From contig JAUWBK010000012.1 of NCBI GenBank assembly GCA_030605045.1, forward strand, positions 1-12,516: 12,516 bases of DNA. The letters are read 5' to 3'. The notes beneath the pieces were generated by a model. It was not told the origin of the DNA. It did no database searches and was given only the letters and a program-made list of their open reading frames with translations. Both the position numbers and the translations under genes were made by a program. Each line of letters opens with the position of its first letter. Position 1 is the stretch's first letter. The DNA is from Dehalococcoidia bacterium (GTDB lineage Bacteria > Chloroflexota > Dehalococcoidia > Dehalococcoidales > RBG-16-60-22). Positions 6,276 through 12,516 of this stretch are shown one piece after another.

Positions 6276-8111
6276 TTGACCTATCTTAATGATACACTGC
6301 CTCAGGTTACCAAGCCGGCTCGCTATACTGGCCATGAGTGGAACAGCACCGTTAAAGACTGGGAAGCCACCCCTATCAAGGTTGCCCTCAGCTACCCTGA
6401 TGTTTATGAAATCGGCATGTCAAATATAGCAATACCTATTCTCTATGACCTGCTCAACAGTCAGCCGGATGTTCTTGCCGAGAGGGTTTATGCGCCGTGG
6501 GTAGATATGGCCGCTGCCATGCAGGCGAGAGGCATCCCCCTGTTCAGCCTTGAATCCAAGCACCTGCTCAAAGATTTTGATATTATTGGTTTCTCCCTGG
6601 GCTACGAACTGACCTACACCAATGTCTTGAACATGCTGCAACTGGCACAAATACCAGTCCTCGCCGTGGAGAGAGATGATTCTTACCCGGTAATCATCGC
6701 TGGTGGTAGTTGCGCTTTAAATCCGGAGCCAATGGCTGACTTTATTGACATCTTTGTCATTGGCGATGGGGAAGAGGTATTGCTTGAGTTGGTCGAAAGT
6801 TTCCGAAACTGGAACGAGACGGGCAAAGCAGCCTCCAAAAAAGAGCTATTCCGCCAGGTGGCAGCTATCCCCGGCATCTATGTGCCCAGTCTATATCAGG
6901 TGGAATATCAGGCTGATGGTTTACTGAAAAGTATCACCCCCACTATAGCTGAGGCTAAGCCCAGCATTCAGCGGCGAATAGTAACCAAGCTGCCGCCTCC
7001 GGTGACCAATCCAGTAGTCCCCTATATTGAGGCCATCCATGACCGAGGCGCCATTGAAATCCAACGGGGCTGCAGTCGTGGCTGCCGCTTTTGCCAGGCA
7101 GGTATTATTTATCGTCCGGTACGTGAGCGCCCCAAGGAGGAAGTGCTGCAGGCAGCGGGAGAACTTATCAGCAACTGCGGCTATGATGAAGTCTCCCTGG
7201 TCTCACTAAGCACCAGTGACTACGCGGGCATTGATGAACTGGTCACCAGCCTAGCGCAACGTTACCCTAATCTTGCCTTATCACTACCAAGCCTTCGCAT
7301 CGGGAGTTTTTCCGTACGATTGATGGGCTCCCTTCCCGCCCGCAGCAAAACGGGACTAACCTTCGCTCCGGAGGCAGGAAGTGAAAGGCTACGCAGCATT
7401 ATTAATAAAAACCTCCCTGAAGATGAACTCCTGGAAACTGCCGCCATTGCCTTTGACCGGGGCTGGACAAGTCTTAAGCTATATTTTATGCTCGGCTTAC
7501 CCACCGAAACCAATGATGATGTCGAGGATATTATTCAGCTAGTAAACAAAATCCGCTCACTGGGCAGAAAGATTAGTGGCCGGACACCTCAGTTAAGAGT
7601 CAGTGCCTCAACCTTTGTCCCTAAGCCGCATACCCCTTTTCAGTGGGTAGCCCAGGAAGACGAGCCACAACTGAACGCTAAGCATGAACTTCTGAAGCAA
7701 GGGGTACGCCGACAAGGGACCAAGTTATCCTGGCCAGACCCAAAGCTAAGCCTGCTGGAGGCAGCACTGTCACGGGGAGACAGAAGGTTGGGTAAAGTTA
7801 TCTACCGCGCCTGGAAGCTGGGCTCAATCTTCGATGCCTGGAATGAACACTTTAATTATGAAAACTGGCGCCGTGCCTTTGCCGAGAGCGGGCTTGAACC
7901 CAGCTTTTATGCCCAGCGCCAACGCACTCTGGATGAGCTCCTACCCTGGGCTCATATTAATGTGGGAGTAACGCCAGCTTTCCTGAAACGAGAATTCCAG
8001 CGGGCGATGAAAGGCGGTGAAACCCCTGACTGTCGTCTTAATGCCTGTAATACTTGCGGACTCCAGCGCTGGCACCCGGATTGCCGCCAAAAGCATCAGG
8101 CCAAAGGCTAA
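6276..8111 (+). CDS. TIGR03960-type B12-binding-domain radical SAM protein
   Basis: The 611-residue protein starts with a cobalamin-binding-like Rossmann domain (about 30-175), showing SYPDVYEIGMSN (39-50), FDIIGFSLGYELTYTN (101-116) and GGSCALNPEPMADFIDIFVIGDGEE (143-167). The radical SAM core follows, with the cluster motif C266-SRG-C270-RF-C273, the LTFAPEAGSERLR segment (361-373) and LKLYFMLGLPTETNDD (400-415). The C-terminus has four cysteines (586, 591, 594, 603), a possible second metal site. The domain order matches the TIGR03960 family, whose reaction is not established as far as I know. The TTG start is supported by GGAGGA. Its usual companion, a TIGR03936/DUF2344 protein, is not adjacent here. 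Its TAA overlaps the stop codon of the convergent SDR gene. Confidence 0.9.
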   Translation: MTYLNDTLPQVTKPARYTGHEWNSTVKDWEATPIKVALSYPDVYEIGMSNIAIPILYDLLNSQPDVLAERVYAPWVDMAAAMQARGIPLFSLESKHLLKDFDIIGFSLGYELTYTNVLNMLQLAQIPVLAVERDDSYPVIIAGGSCALNPEPMADFIDIFVIGDGEEVLLELVESFRNWNETGKAASKKELFRQVAAIPGIYVPSLYQVEYQADGLLKSITPTIAEAKPSIQRRIVTKLPPPVTNPVVPYIEAIHDRGAIEIQRGCSRGCRFCQAGIIYRPVRERPKEEVLQAAGELISNCGYDEVSLVSLSTSDYAGIDELVTSLAQRYPNLALSLPSLRIGSFSVRLMGSLPARSKTGLTFAPEAGSERLRSIINKNLPEDELLETAAIAFDRGWTSLKLYFMLGLPTETNDDVEDIIQLVNKIRSLGRKISGRTPQLRVSASTFVPKPHTPFQWVAQEDEPQLNAKHELLKQGVRRQGTKLSWPDPKLSLLEAALSRGDRRLGKVIYRAWKLGSIFDAWNEHFNYENWRRAFAESGLEPSFYAQRQRTLDELLPWAHINVGVTPAFLKREFQRAMKGGETPDCRLNACNTCGLQRWHPDCRQKHQAKG

Positions 8112-8875
8112 TCCGTCGAGATGCCACCGTCAGCCACCAGAGTATGTCCGGTAACATAACTGGAAGCGTCAGAGGCTAAAAATAAGGCAACATTGGCCAT
8201 CTCATCCGCCGTAGCCCAACGCCCCATCGGTATCGTGGCGTTAACCTCTTCACGGGCCTTAGGGTCACTATACAAGGGCTCGGTGAGTTCCGTCCTGATC
8301 CAGCCAGGGGCGATGGCATTAACTCGGATATTGTAGCTGGCTAACTCTAAAGCCAACACCCGGGTAAGCATAATCACGCCGGCCTTAGAAACACTGTAAC
8401 TAACCCTCCCGGGAGATGCCTGTATACCTCTCAGTGACGCAGTATTGATGATGTTGCCCCTCTTCTGGTCCATCATTATCTTGCTCACTGCCCGAGAGCA
8501 AAGAAAGTAGCTCTTGAGGTTGGTATCCATAACGTTGTCCCAATCCGCTTCACTGTGCTCAGCCACCGATGCCCTGATGACAGTACCAACGTTATTGACC
8601 AGAATATCAATGGCGCCAAATTCAGCCATCGTCCGCTGCACCAAATTATCAACCGCTGCTTTCTGCGTGACATCCGCGAGAACTGCTACGGAACGCCGCC
8701 CAAGCCCACGAATTTCCTCAGCCGCCGGCTCCAGCTTGCCGTCTGTGTCTCGGCTACAAACCACCACATCAGCCCCGGCCTCAGCAAAAGTTAAGGCAAT
8801 TGCCTTACCTATTCCCCGCGAGCCCCCGGTAACAATCGCTACTTTACCTGCCAGAGATAAACTGGGTGTGCTCAT
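8108..8875 (-). CDS. Short-chain dehydrogenase/reductase (FabG-like)
   Basis: A 255-residue classical SDR. It has the NAD(P)-binding motif TGGSRGIG (16-23), NNVG (94-97), and a complete catalytic set Asn119, Ser147, Tyr160 and Lys164 (YSVSK). Asn186 onward shows the usual NAIAPGWIRTEL, and the C-terminus YVTGHTLVADGG closes the fold. The CSR at 40-42 after the second strand suggests a preference for NADP(H). It is a cytoplasmic oxidoreductase; a 3-oxoacyl-ACP reductase-like or gluconate dehydrogenase-like role fits, but the substrate cannot be read from the sequence. The start overlaps the gyrA stop (TAATG), with AAGGAGGG (minus strand, 8889-8882) inside the gyrA end, so it is translationally coupled as the last gene of the operon. 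Its TAG overlaps the radical SAM stop. Confidence 0.95.
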   Translation of the reverse strand: MSTPSLSLAGKVAIVTGGSRGIGKAIALTFAEAGADVVVCSRDTDGKLEPAAEEIRGLGRRSVAVLADVTQKAAVDNLVQRTMAEFGAIDILVNNVGTVIRASVAEHSEADWDNVMDTNLKSYFLCSRAVSKIMMDQKRGNIINTASLRGIQASPGRVSYSVSKAGVIMLTRVLALELASYNIRVNAIAPGWIRTELTEPLYSDPKAREEVNATIPMGRWATADEMANVALFLASDASSYVTGHTLVADGGISTD

Positions 8876-11367
8876 TATTTACCCTCCTTCTCACCTTTTT
8901 CACTGCCCTTATATTTTTCCCCGGTAAAGGAAGCCACTGCCACTACCTCATCACCAGCATCAAGCTTCATTAGCCTTACCCCCTGGGTGCTTCTTCCCTG
9001 AAGGGTAATGCCCTGCCTGGGGTCCTTTTCCTTTACCGGAGTACGGGTAACAATGCCAAGAGCCGATATTATCATCACCTGTTCCGAGAGAGAAACCACT
9101 CTGGACGCGGCTACCTCACCGGTCTTGGCCTCAACTTTGAAAGTCCTTACTCCACCACCGGCGCGGTGCTGCCGCGGGTACTGCTTAATTGGGGTGAGCT
9201 TACCGAAGCCACCACTAGTTACCACTAACAAGAAAGCATCTACCTCAGCTTTATCCATACTGACCACACGGTCACCAGACGCCAGGCGGATAGCACGTAC
9301 CCCACCACTGGTCCTGGAGCTAGCCCTTAACCTAGCGACAGCAAACTTGATCGACTGTCCTTTTTGGGTGACCAAGATGACATCATCCCGGTCAGTAGCT
9401 AAACAGGCGGCCACCAGCTCATCGCCTTCGGCTAAATCCATAGCAATAAGCCCACTGCTCCGTACGGCAGCAAACTTATCCACCGCCGTCTTCTTTATTT
9501 CTCCCTTCGCAGTCGCCATCAACAGACAGGTGTCCGACAAAAAATCAGTCACCGCGACCATAGCCGTCACCCTCTCTCCCTCAGTGACCGGGAACAGATT
9601 GACCACCGCTATCCCTTTAGCCACCCGGGAGCTATCGGCGGGGGTTTCATGGCACTTGAGGCTAAAGACCTTACCCCGGTTGGTAAAGAAAAACAGGATA
9701 TCATGGGTATCCGCCACCGTCAGCAGCCTCACCGGGTCACCTTCCCTGGTCACCATACCAATAATACCCTTACCACCACGATGCTGTGGCGTATAGAGAC
9801 GGGCGGGTACCCTTTTGACATAGCCCCGGTTGCTGAGCGTCACCACCATTCGCTGATGGGGAATCAGGTCTTCCTCACGAAATTGAACCTCTCCATGCTC
9901 AGCGATCTCAGTCCGCCGCGGATCGCCGTATTTTGATTTCAAGTCAGTCACTTCTCCTTTGATCAAGAGAAGCATGCGCCTCGGGTTAACCAGCAGGTCT
10001 TCGAGATAAGAAATTGTTTTCAACACCTCAGCATACTCATCAAGTATCTTCCGCCGCTCCAGGTTAGCCAAACGGCGTAACTGCATGTCTAGAATGGCCT
10101 GTGCCTGAATCTGGGTTAAGCCAAATTCAGCCATGAGGCTCTGGCGAGCCACTTCCGCCGTTTCCGACTTTCGAATCGTCGCAATCACCCTATCGATATT
10201 GTCCAGAGCAATTTTTAGACCTTCCAGAATATGGGCTCTCGCCTTAGCCTCTTTCAGCTCAAATCTCGAGCGCCGCGTGATAACTTCATGGCGGAAATCG
10301 ACATAATATTGCAACGCCTCTTTAAGGCTAATTACCCTGGGTTGCCCATCAACCAGAGCCAGCATATTGGCGAAGAAAGCGGACTGCATGGCAGTATATT
10401 TATACAGATTGTTGAGCACCTGCTCCGGTTGCGCCTCTCGCCTTAGTTCAATGACAATACGCATACCATGGCGGTCTGACTCATCACGCAGCTCACTGAT
10501 ACCGACAATCTTTTTATCCTTGACCAAGTCAGCAATGGTCTCCACCAGGTCAGCCTTGTTTGTCTGATAAGGAAGCTCGGTAACCACGATTTGCTGACGT
10601 CCGGCTCGGGCGATGCTTTCGACACGAGCTTTTGCCCGAATAACGACTTTGCCATGCCCGGTAGCATAAGCACTCTTAATCCCTTCCCGCCCCAGGATAA
10701 TGCCCGCCGTGGGGAAATCAGGTCCTTTGATAAACTGGGTAAGCTCATCAATCGTCGCCCCAGGATTATTAATGAGATAAGCAATGGCATCACACACCTC
10801 GCCGAGATTATGGGGAGGAATATTGGTTGCCATCCCAACCGCAATCCCGGAGCTGCCATTAAGCAGTAAGTTTGGTAGCTGGGTGGGTAGAACTCTAGGC
10901 TCTTGGAGACTGTCATCAAAGTTAGGCATGAAGTTTACGGTATTTTTCTCGATATCAACCAGCATCTCTCCGGCAATCCTGGCCAGACGAACCTCGGTAT
11001 AACGCATCGCCGCAGGAGGGTCATTATCGACACTGCCAAAATTCCCCTGCCCATCAACCAGCGGATAACGCAACGAGAAGTCCTGTGCCATGCGCACCAT
11101 GGCGTCATAAACCGAGGTATCACCATGAGGATGGTACTTACCTAACACCTCACCAACAATACGGGCACTCTTCCGATGGGGACTGGCATGAGTTAGCCCC
11201 ATATCATTCATCGCATAGAGAATGCGCCGATGCACTGGCTTCAACCCATCCCGTACATCGGGCAGGGCCCGGGAAACGATGACACTCATCGCATAGTCAA
11301 GGTAAGAACTCCGCATTTCGTCTTCTATTTTTATCGGCTTAACCGTTCCTAAAACCATATTCGCCAT
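8875..11367 (-). CDS. gyrA: DNA gyrase subunit A
   Basis: GyrA forms, with GyrB, the type II topoisomerase that introduces negative supercoils using ATP. The 830 residues are close to normal length. The N-terminal breakage-reunion domain has SRALPDVRDGLKPVHRRILY (32-51), the quinolone-determining region HPHGDTSVYDAM (79-90) and the catalytic Tyr123 in AAMRYTE. The coiled-coil arm and LRRLAN follow. The C-terminal beta-pinwheel begins with the GyrA box QHRGGKG (528-534; usual form QRRGGKG) and continues with degenerate blades such as RTSGGVRAIRL and QHRAGGGVRTFKV. The GyrA box favours gyrase over topoisomerase IV. Positions matching E. coli 83 and 87 are Thr84 and Asp88. ATG 11367 and ATG 11358 are both possible starts; the G-run at 11370-11374 lies closer to the first. 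No gyrB is adjacent. The C-terminus is a Lys/Glu/Gly tail. Confidence 0.97.
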   Translation of the reverse strand: MANMVLGTVKPIKIEDEMRSSYLDYAMSVIVSRALPDVRDGLKPVHRRILYAMNDMGLTHASPHRKSARIVGEVLGKYHPHGDTSVYDAMVRMAQDFSLRYPLVDGQGNFGSVDNDPPAAMRYTEVRLARIAGEMLVDIEKNTVNFMPNFDDSLQEPRVLPTQLPNLLLNGSSGIAVGMATNIPPHNLGEVCDAIAYLINNPGATIDELTQFIKGPDFPTAGIILGREGIKSAYATGHGKVVIRAKARVESIARAGRQQIVVTELPYQTNKADLVETIADLVKDKKIVGISELRDESDRHGMRIVIELRREAQPEQVLNNLYKYTAMQSAFFANMLALVDGQPRVISLKEALQYYVDFRHEVITRRSRFELKEAKARAHILEGLKIALDNIDRVIATIRKSETAEVARQSLMAEFGLTQIQAQAILDMQLRRLANLERRKILDEYAEVLKTISYLEDLLVNPRRMLLLIKGEVTDLKSKYGDPRRTEIAEHGEVQFREEDLIPHQRMVVTLSNRGYVKRVPARLYTPQHRGGKGIIGMVTREGDPVRLLTVADTHDILFFFTNRGKVFSLKCHETPADSSRVAKGIAVVNLFPVTEGERVTAMVAVTDFLSDTCLLMATAKGEIKKTAVDKFAAVRSSGLIAMDLAEGDELVAACLATDRDDVILVTQKGQSIKFAVARLRASSRTSGGVRAIRLASGDRVVSMDKAEVDAFLLVVTSGGFGKLTPIKQYPRQHRAGGGVRTFKVEAKTGEVAASRVVSLSEQVMIISALGIVTRTPVKEKDPRQGITLQGRSTQGVRLMKLDAGDEVVAVASFTGEKYKGSEKGEKEGK

Positions 11368-11373
11368 AGCCCC

Positions 11374-11616
11374 CTATTCTTCATCACTCACCATTTCATC
11401 TCCAATGTCGACATGCTCTTCAGGCAATACCTCTATTTCCCCTCCACCAATTATAGTATATCCAGACTCTTCTGGCATTATCTCCTCATACTCAGACTCC
11501 AGTTTGAACACTCTCTCGTCAACATACGGTCGGAATTCCTCCACCCCCCTGGAAGGGAAGGAAAGACGCCCCGCTTGGCTTGGAGCCTGATACACTTCCC
11601 GAATAATCAGCGTCAT
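11374..11616 (-). CDS. Small, strongly acidic unknown protein upstream of gyrA
   Basis: An 80-residue protein if read from ATG 11616; the same frame is open to a TTG at 11640 (88 residues), which has no clear ribosome binding site. From the ATG I count 21 Asp/Glu against 6 Lys/Arg, a net charge near -15. The N-terminal half has beta-like stretches (MTLIIREVYQ, RLSFPS); the C-terminal half is acidic with a GYTIIGGGEIEVLP strand and ends GDEMVSDEE. I recognise no family. It lies 6 bases before the gyrA start and 45 bases after the TPR gene stop, on the same strand, so it belongs to the same operon. It is in the same frame as the TPR gene, separated by that gene's TGA. Reality as a gene is supported by position and coherent composition only. 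Confidence 0.6.
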   Translation of the reverse strand: MTLIIREVYQAPSQAGRLSFPSRGVEEFRPYVDERVFKLESEYEEIMPEESGYTIIGGGEIEVLPEEHVDIGDEMVSDEE

Positions 11617-11661
11617 AGTTTCTTCGGTTGAGCTGACCAAGGCCGCGGAATACTTATTGCC

Positions 11662-12192
11662 TCACTTTATTAATTTAATCAGTCGCTGCCCATGCCTAGG
11701 CTCAACTTGACCCAGATACTCCCCACGACTATCTTCCACGATTAAACCGGGGCCGTTTATCTTCAAATATACCTCGTCGCCAGCTACCTGCCTGGCCCGT
11801 ATCTCCGTTGGTGCCAGGTGATAGAGGTTAACCACCCCAGCTTTGCCTATTTCCTCGATAAATCGATGCGGCTCAACCTTACGAGACTCACCCTCTGAGG
11901 TAACCGCCTCCTCACCCAGGTAACTTAGACGCTGAAGATTCTTTTTGGCAATAGCATTAAACGGGTCAAGTTCTACACTTCGACGGTAAGCTCCCCTTGC
12001 CTGTCTAAACTCCCCCAGCTCCATATAAGCCCTACCTAAGCGATTATGGGCATCAACATCTCGAGGAAAGTTCTCTAGTATGACCTTATTCGCCGCAACC
12101 GCCTCCCGCCAGCGACCCTGCATCGCCAGGCCTATGGCCTGCCTACTGCGCTGCCGTTTTAGTCTCGCCAGTCTTTCTTCTTGATAGGCCAT
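11662..12192 (-). CDS. TPR-repeat protein with a small C-terminal beta domain
   Basis: A 176-residue cytoplasmic protein with a basic N-terminus (1-20) and about two tetratricopeptide repeats: residues 17-50, then 46-79 with AHNRLGRAYMELGEFRQARGAYRRSVELDP. TPRs usually bind protein partners. A linker (95-115) leads to a compact predicted beta domain, residues 117-176, with DEVYLKINGPGLIVED and GEYLGQVEPRHGQRLIKLI. This piece loosely resembles HIRAN-type domains but I cannot confirm that. ATG 12192 is preceded by only a weak G-rich ribosome site (GGGGTAGAGA). It is the first gene of the minus-strand operon with the acidic protein, gyrA and the SDR. No catalytic motif is visible. Confidence 0.85.
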   Translation of the reverse strand: MAYQEERLARLKRQRSRQAIGLAMQGRWREAVAANKVILENFPRDVDAHNRLGRAYMELGEFRQARGAYRRSVELDPFNAIAKKNLQRLSYLGEEAVTSEGESRKVEPHRFIEEIGKAGVVNLYHLAPTEIRARQVAGDEVYLKINGPGLIVEDSRGEYLGQVEPRHGQRLIKLIK

Positions 12193-12228
12193 TCTCTACC
12201 CCAAAGTTAAACCCAATTTTGAATATAT

Positions 12229-12257
12229 ATTCTACCCCAACCAGAACAACTAAACAA
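12229..12257 (-). promoter_or_regulatory. Promoter of the TPR-gyrA-SDR operon
   Basis: On the minus strand, TTGTTT (12257-12252, three of six) precedes TAGAAT (12234-12229, five of six) by 17 bases. The predicted start near 12222 gives a leader of about 30 bases to ATG 12192. No other promoter of similar quality is seen inside the tightly packed operon. Confidence 0.5.
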
Positions 12258-12281
12258 GGGCTTAAAATAAGATTTTTAGCT

Positions 12282-12311
12282 TTGACAAACTTGGTTGAAT
12301 GTGGCTAAAAT
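12282..12311 (+). promoter_or_regulatory. Promoter of the NifU-domain gene
   Basis: TTGACA (12282-12287, perfect) and TAAAAT (12306-12311, five of six) are 18 bases apart. They lie 37 bases before the ATG and are divergent from the gyrA operon promoter. No operator-like dyad is obvious. Confidence 0.65.
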
Positions 12312-12348
12312 TAAATAAACTGTTTAATTAACAGCAAAGGAGATGACG

Positions 12349-12516
12349 ATGCAGGATAAAGTTGCCGAGGTACTAAATAAAATACGACCCCTTCTGATGC
12401 AAGATGGGGGCGATGTGGAACTGATTGAGGTTAATGAAGGCACCGTTAAAGTAAAATTAACCGGTGCTTGTGCTGGCTGCCCGATGTCCTCCATGACCTT
12501 GAAGATGGGGATTGAA
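12349..12516 (+). CDS. NifU C-terminal-domain iron-sulfur scaffold protein (3' partial)
   Basis: The first 56 residues of a NifU C-terminal-type (Nfu-like) protein that binds and passes on iron-sulfur clusters. The N-terminal helix VAEVLNKIRPLLMQDGGDVE matches the family, followed by a strand pair and the cluster-binding CxxC, Cys41-Ala-Gly-Cys44, in TGACAGCPMSSMTL. Stand-alone members of this family are about 70-75 residues, so roughly 15-20 residues probably lie beyond the edge. ATG 12349 has GGAG six bases upstream; ATG 12343 in the same frame abuts that site and is less likely. Such a carrier could supply Fe-S enzymes such as the radical SAM protein, but that link is only inference. Confidence 0.92.
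   Translation, partial: MQDKVAEVLNKIRPLLMQDGGDVELIEVNEGTVKVKLTGACAGCPMSSMTLKMGIE

Noticed and set aside
9008..9796. Long plus-strand open frame opposite gyrA
   Set aside because: It lies wholly inside the well-supported gyrA gene in antisense, has no recognisable domain and has a low-complexity Ser/Thr/Leu-rich composition typical of a shadow frame.
10340..11120. Quinolone-resistance-type change in gyrA
   Set aside because: Thr at the position of E. coli Ser83 occurs as the natural residue in many bacteria and Asp is kept at position 87, so no resistance mutation can be called.

Overview
The window is 12.5 kb of ordinary, gene-dense bacterial chromosome with intermediate GC. It holds nine complete protein genes, two genes cut by the window edges and one small unrecognised ORF. 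No rRNA, tRNA, CRISPR array, insertion sequence or phage gene was seen. Gene content (hrcA-grpE-dnaK behind a CIRCE operator, a gyrA operon, a TIGR03960-type radical SAM protein, a stand-alone NifU-type scaffold domain) and protein style (for example the DnaK N-terminus DLGTTFSEVAVM) suggest an anaerobic Chloroflexota bacterium of the Dehalococcoidia type. That assignment is recall and inference, not a database result.

Left part (1-922): the 3' end of a Lys/Glu-rich coiled-coil gene (+) converges on a small metallo-beta-lactamase-fold hydrolase (-). The hydrolase has a near-consensus promoter so close to its ATG that its mRNA is predicted to be leaderless. Heat-shock block (954-4669, +): a sigma-70-type promoter, a 27-bp CIRCE-type operator with an unusual symmetric base swap, then hrcA, grpE and dnaK. 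HrcA is expected to bind the operator and repress all three; DnaK is the Hsp70 chaperone and GrpE its nucleotide exchange factor. No dnaJ follows.

Middle (4670-8111, +): a Fic-domain AMP-transferase with an N-terminal inhibitory motif and a C-terminal helix-turn-helix, with its own extended -10 promoter and repeated AT-rich sites around it, lies directly after dnaK. A strong hairpin (terminator candidate) separates it from a B12-binding-type radical SAM protein that starts at a TTG with a good Shine-Dalgarno.

Right part (8108-12257, -): one tightly packed operon read leftwards from a promoter near 12240: a TPR protein, a very acidic small protein, gyrA and an SDR oxidoreductase. The SDR start overlaps the gyrA stop, and the SDR stop overlaps the stop of the convergent radical SAM gene. 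Divergent from this operon, a NifU-domain gene with a strong promoter runs off the right edge.

Most of the window is housekeeping. The points most worth a second look are the swapped CIRCE together with a changed HrcA signature, the Fic gene beside dnaK, the acidic protein in front of gyrA, and the hydrolase with an altered metal-binding motif.
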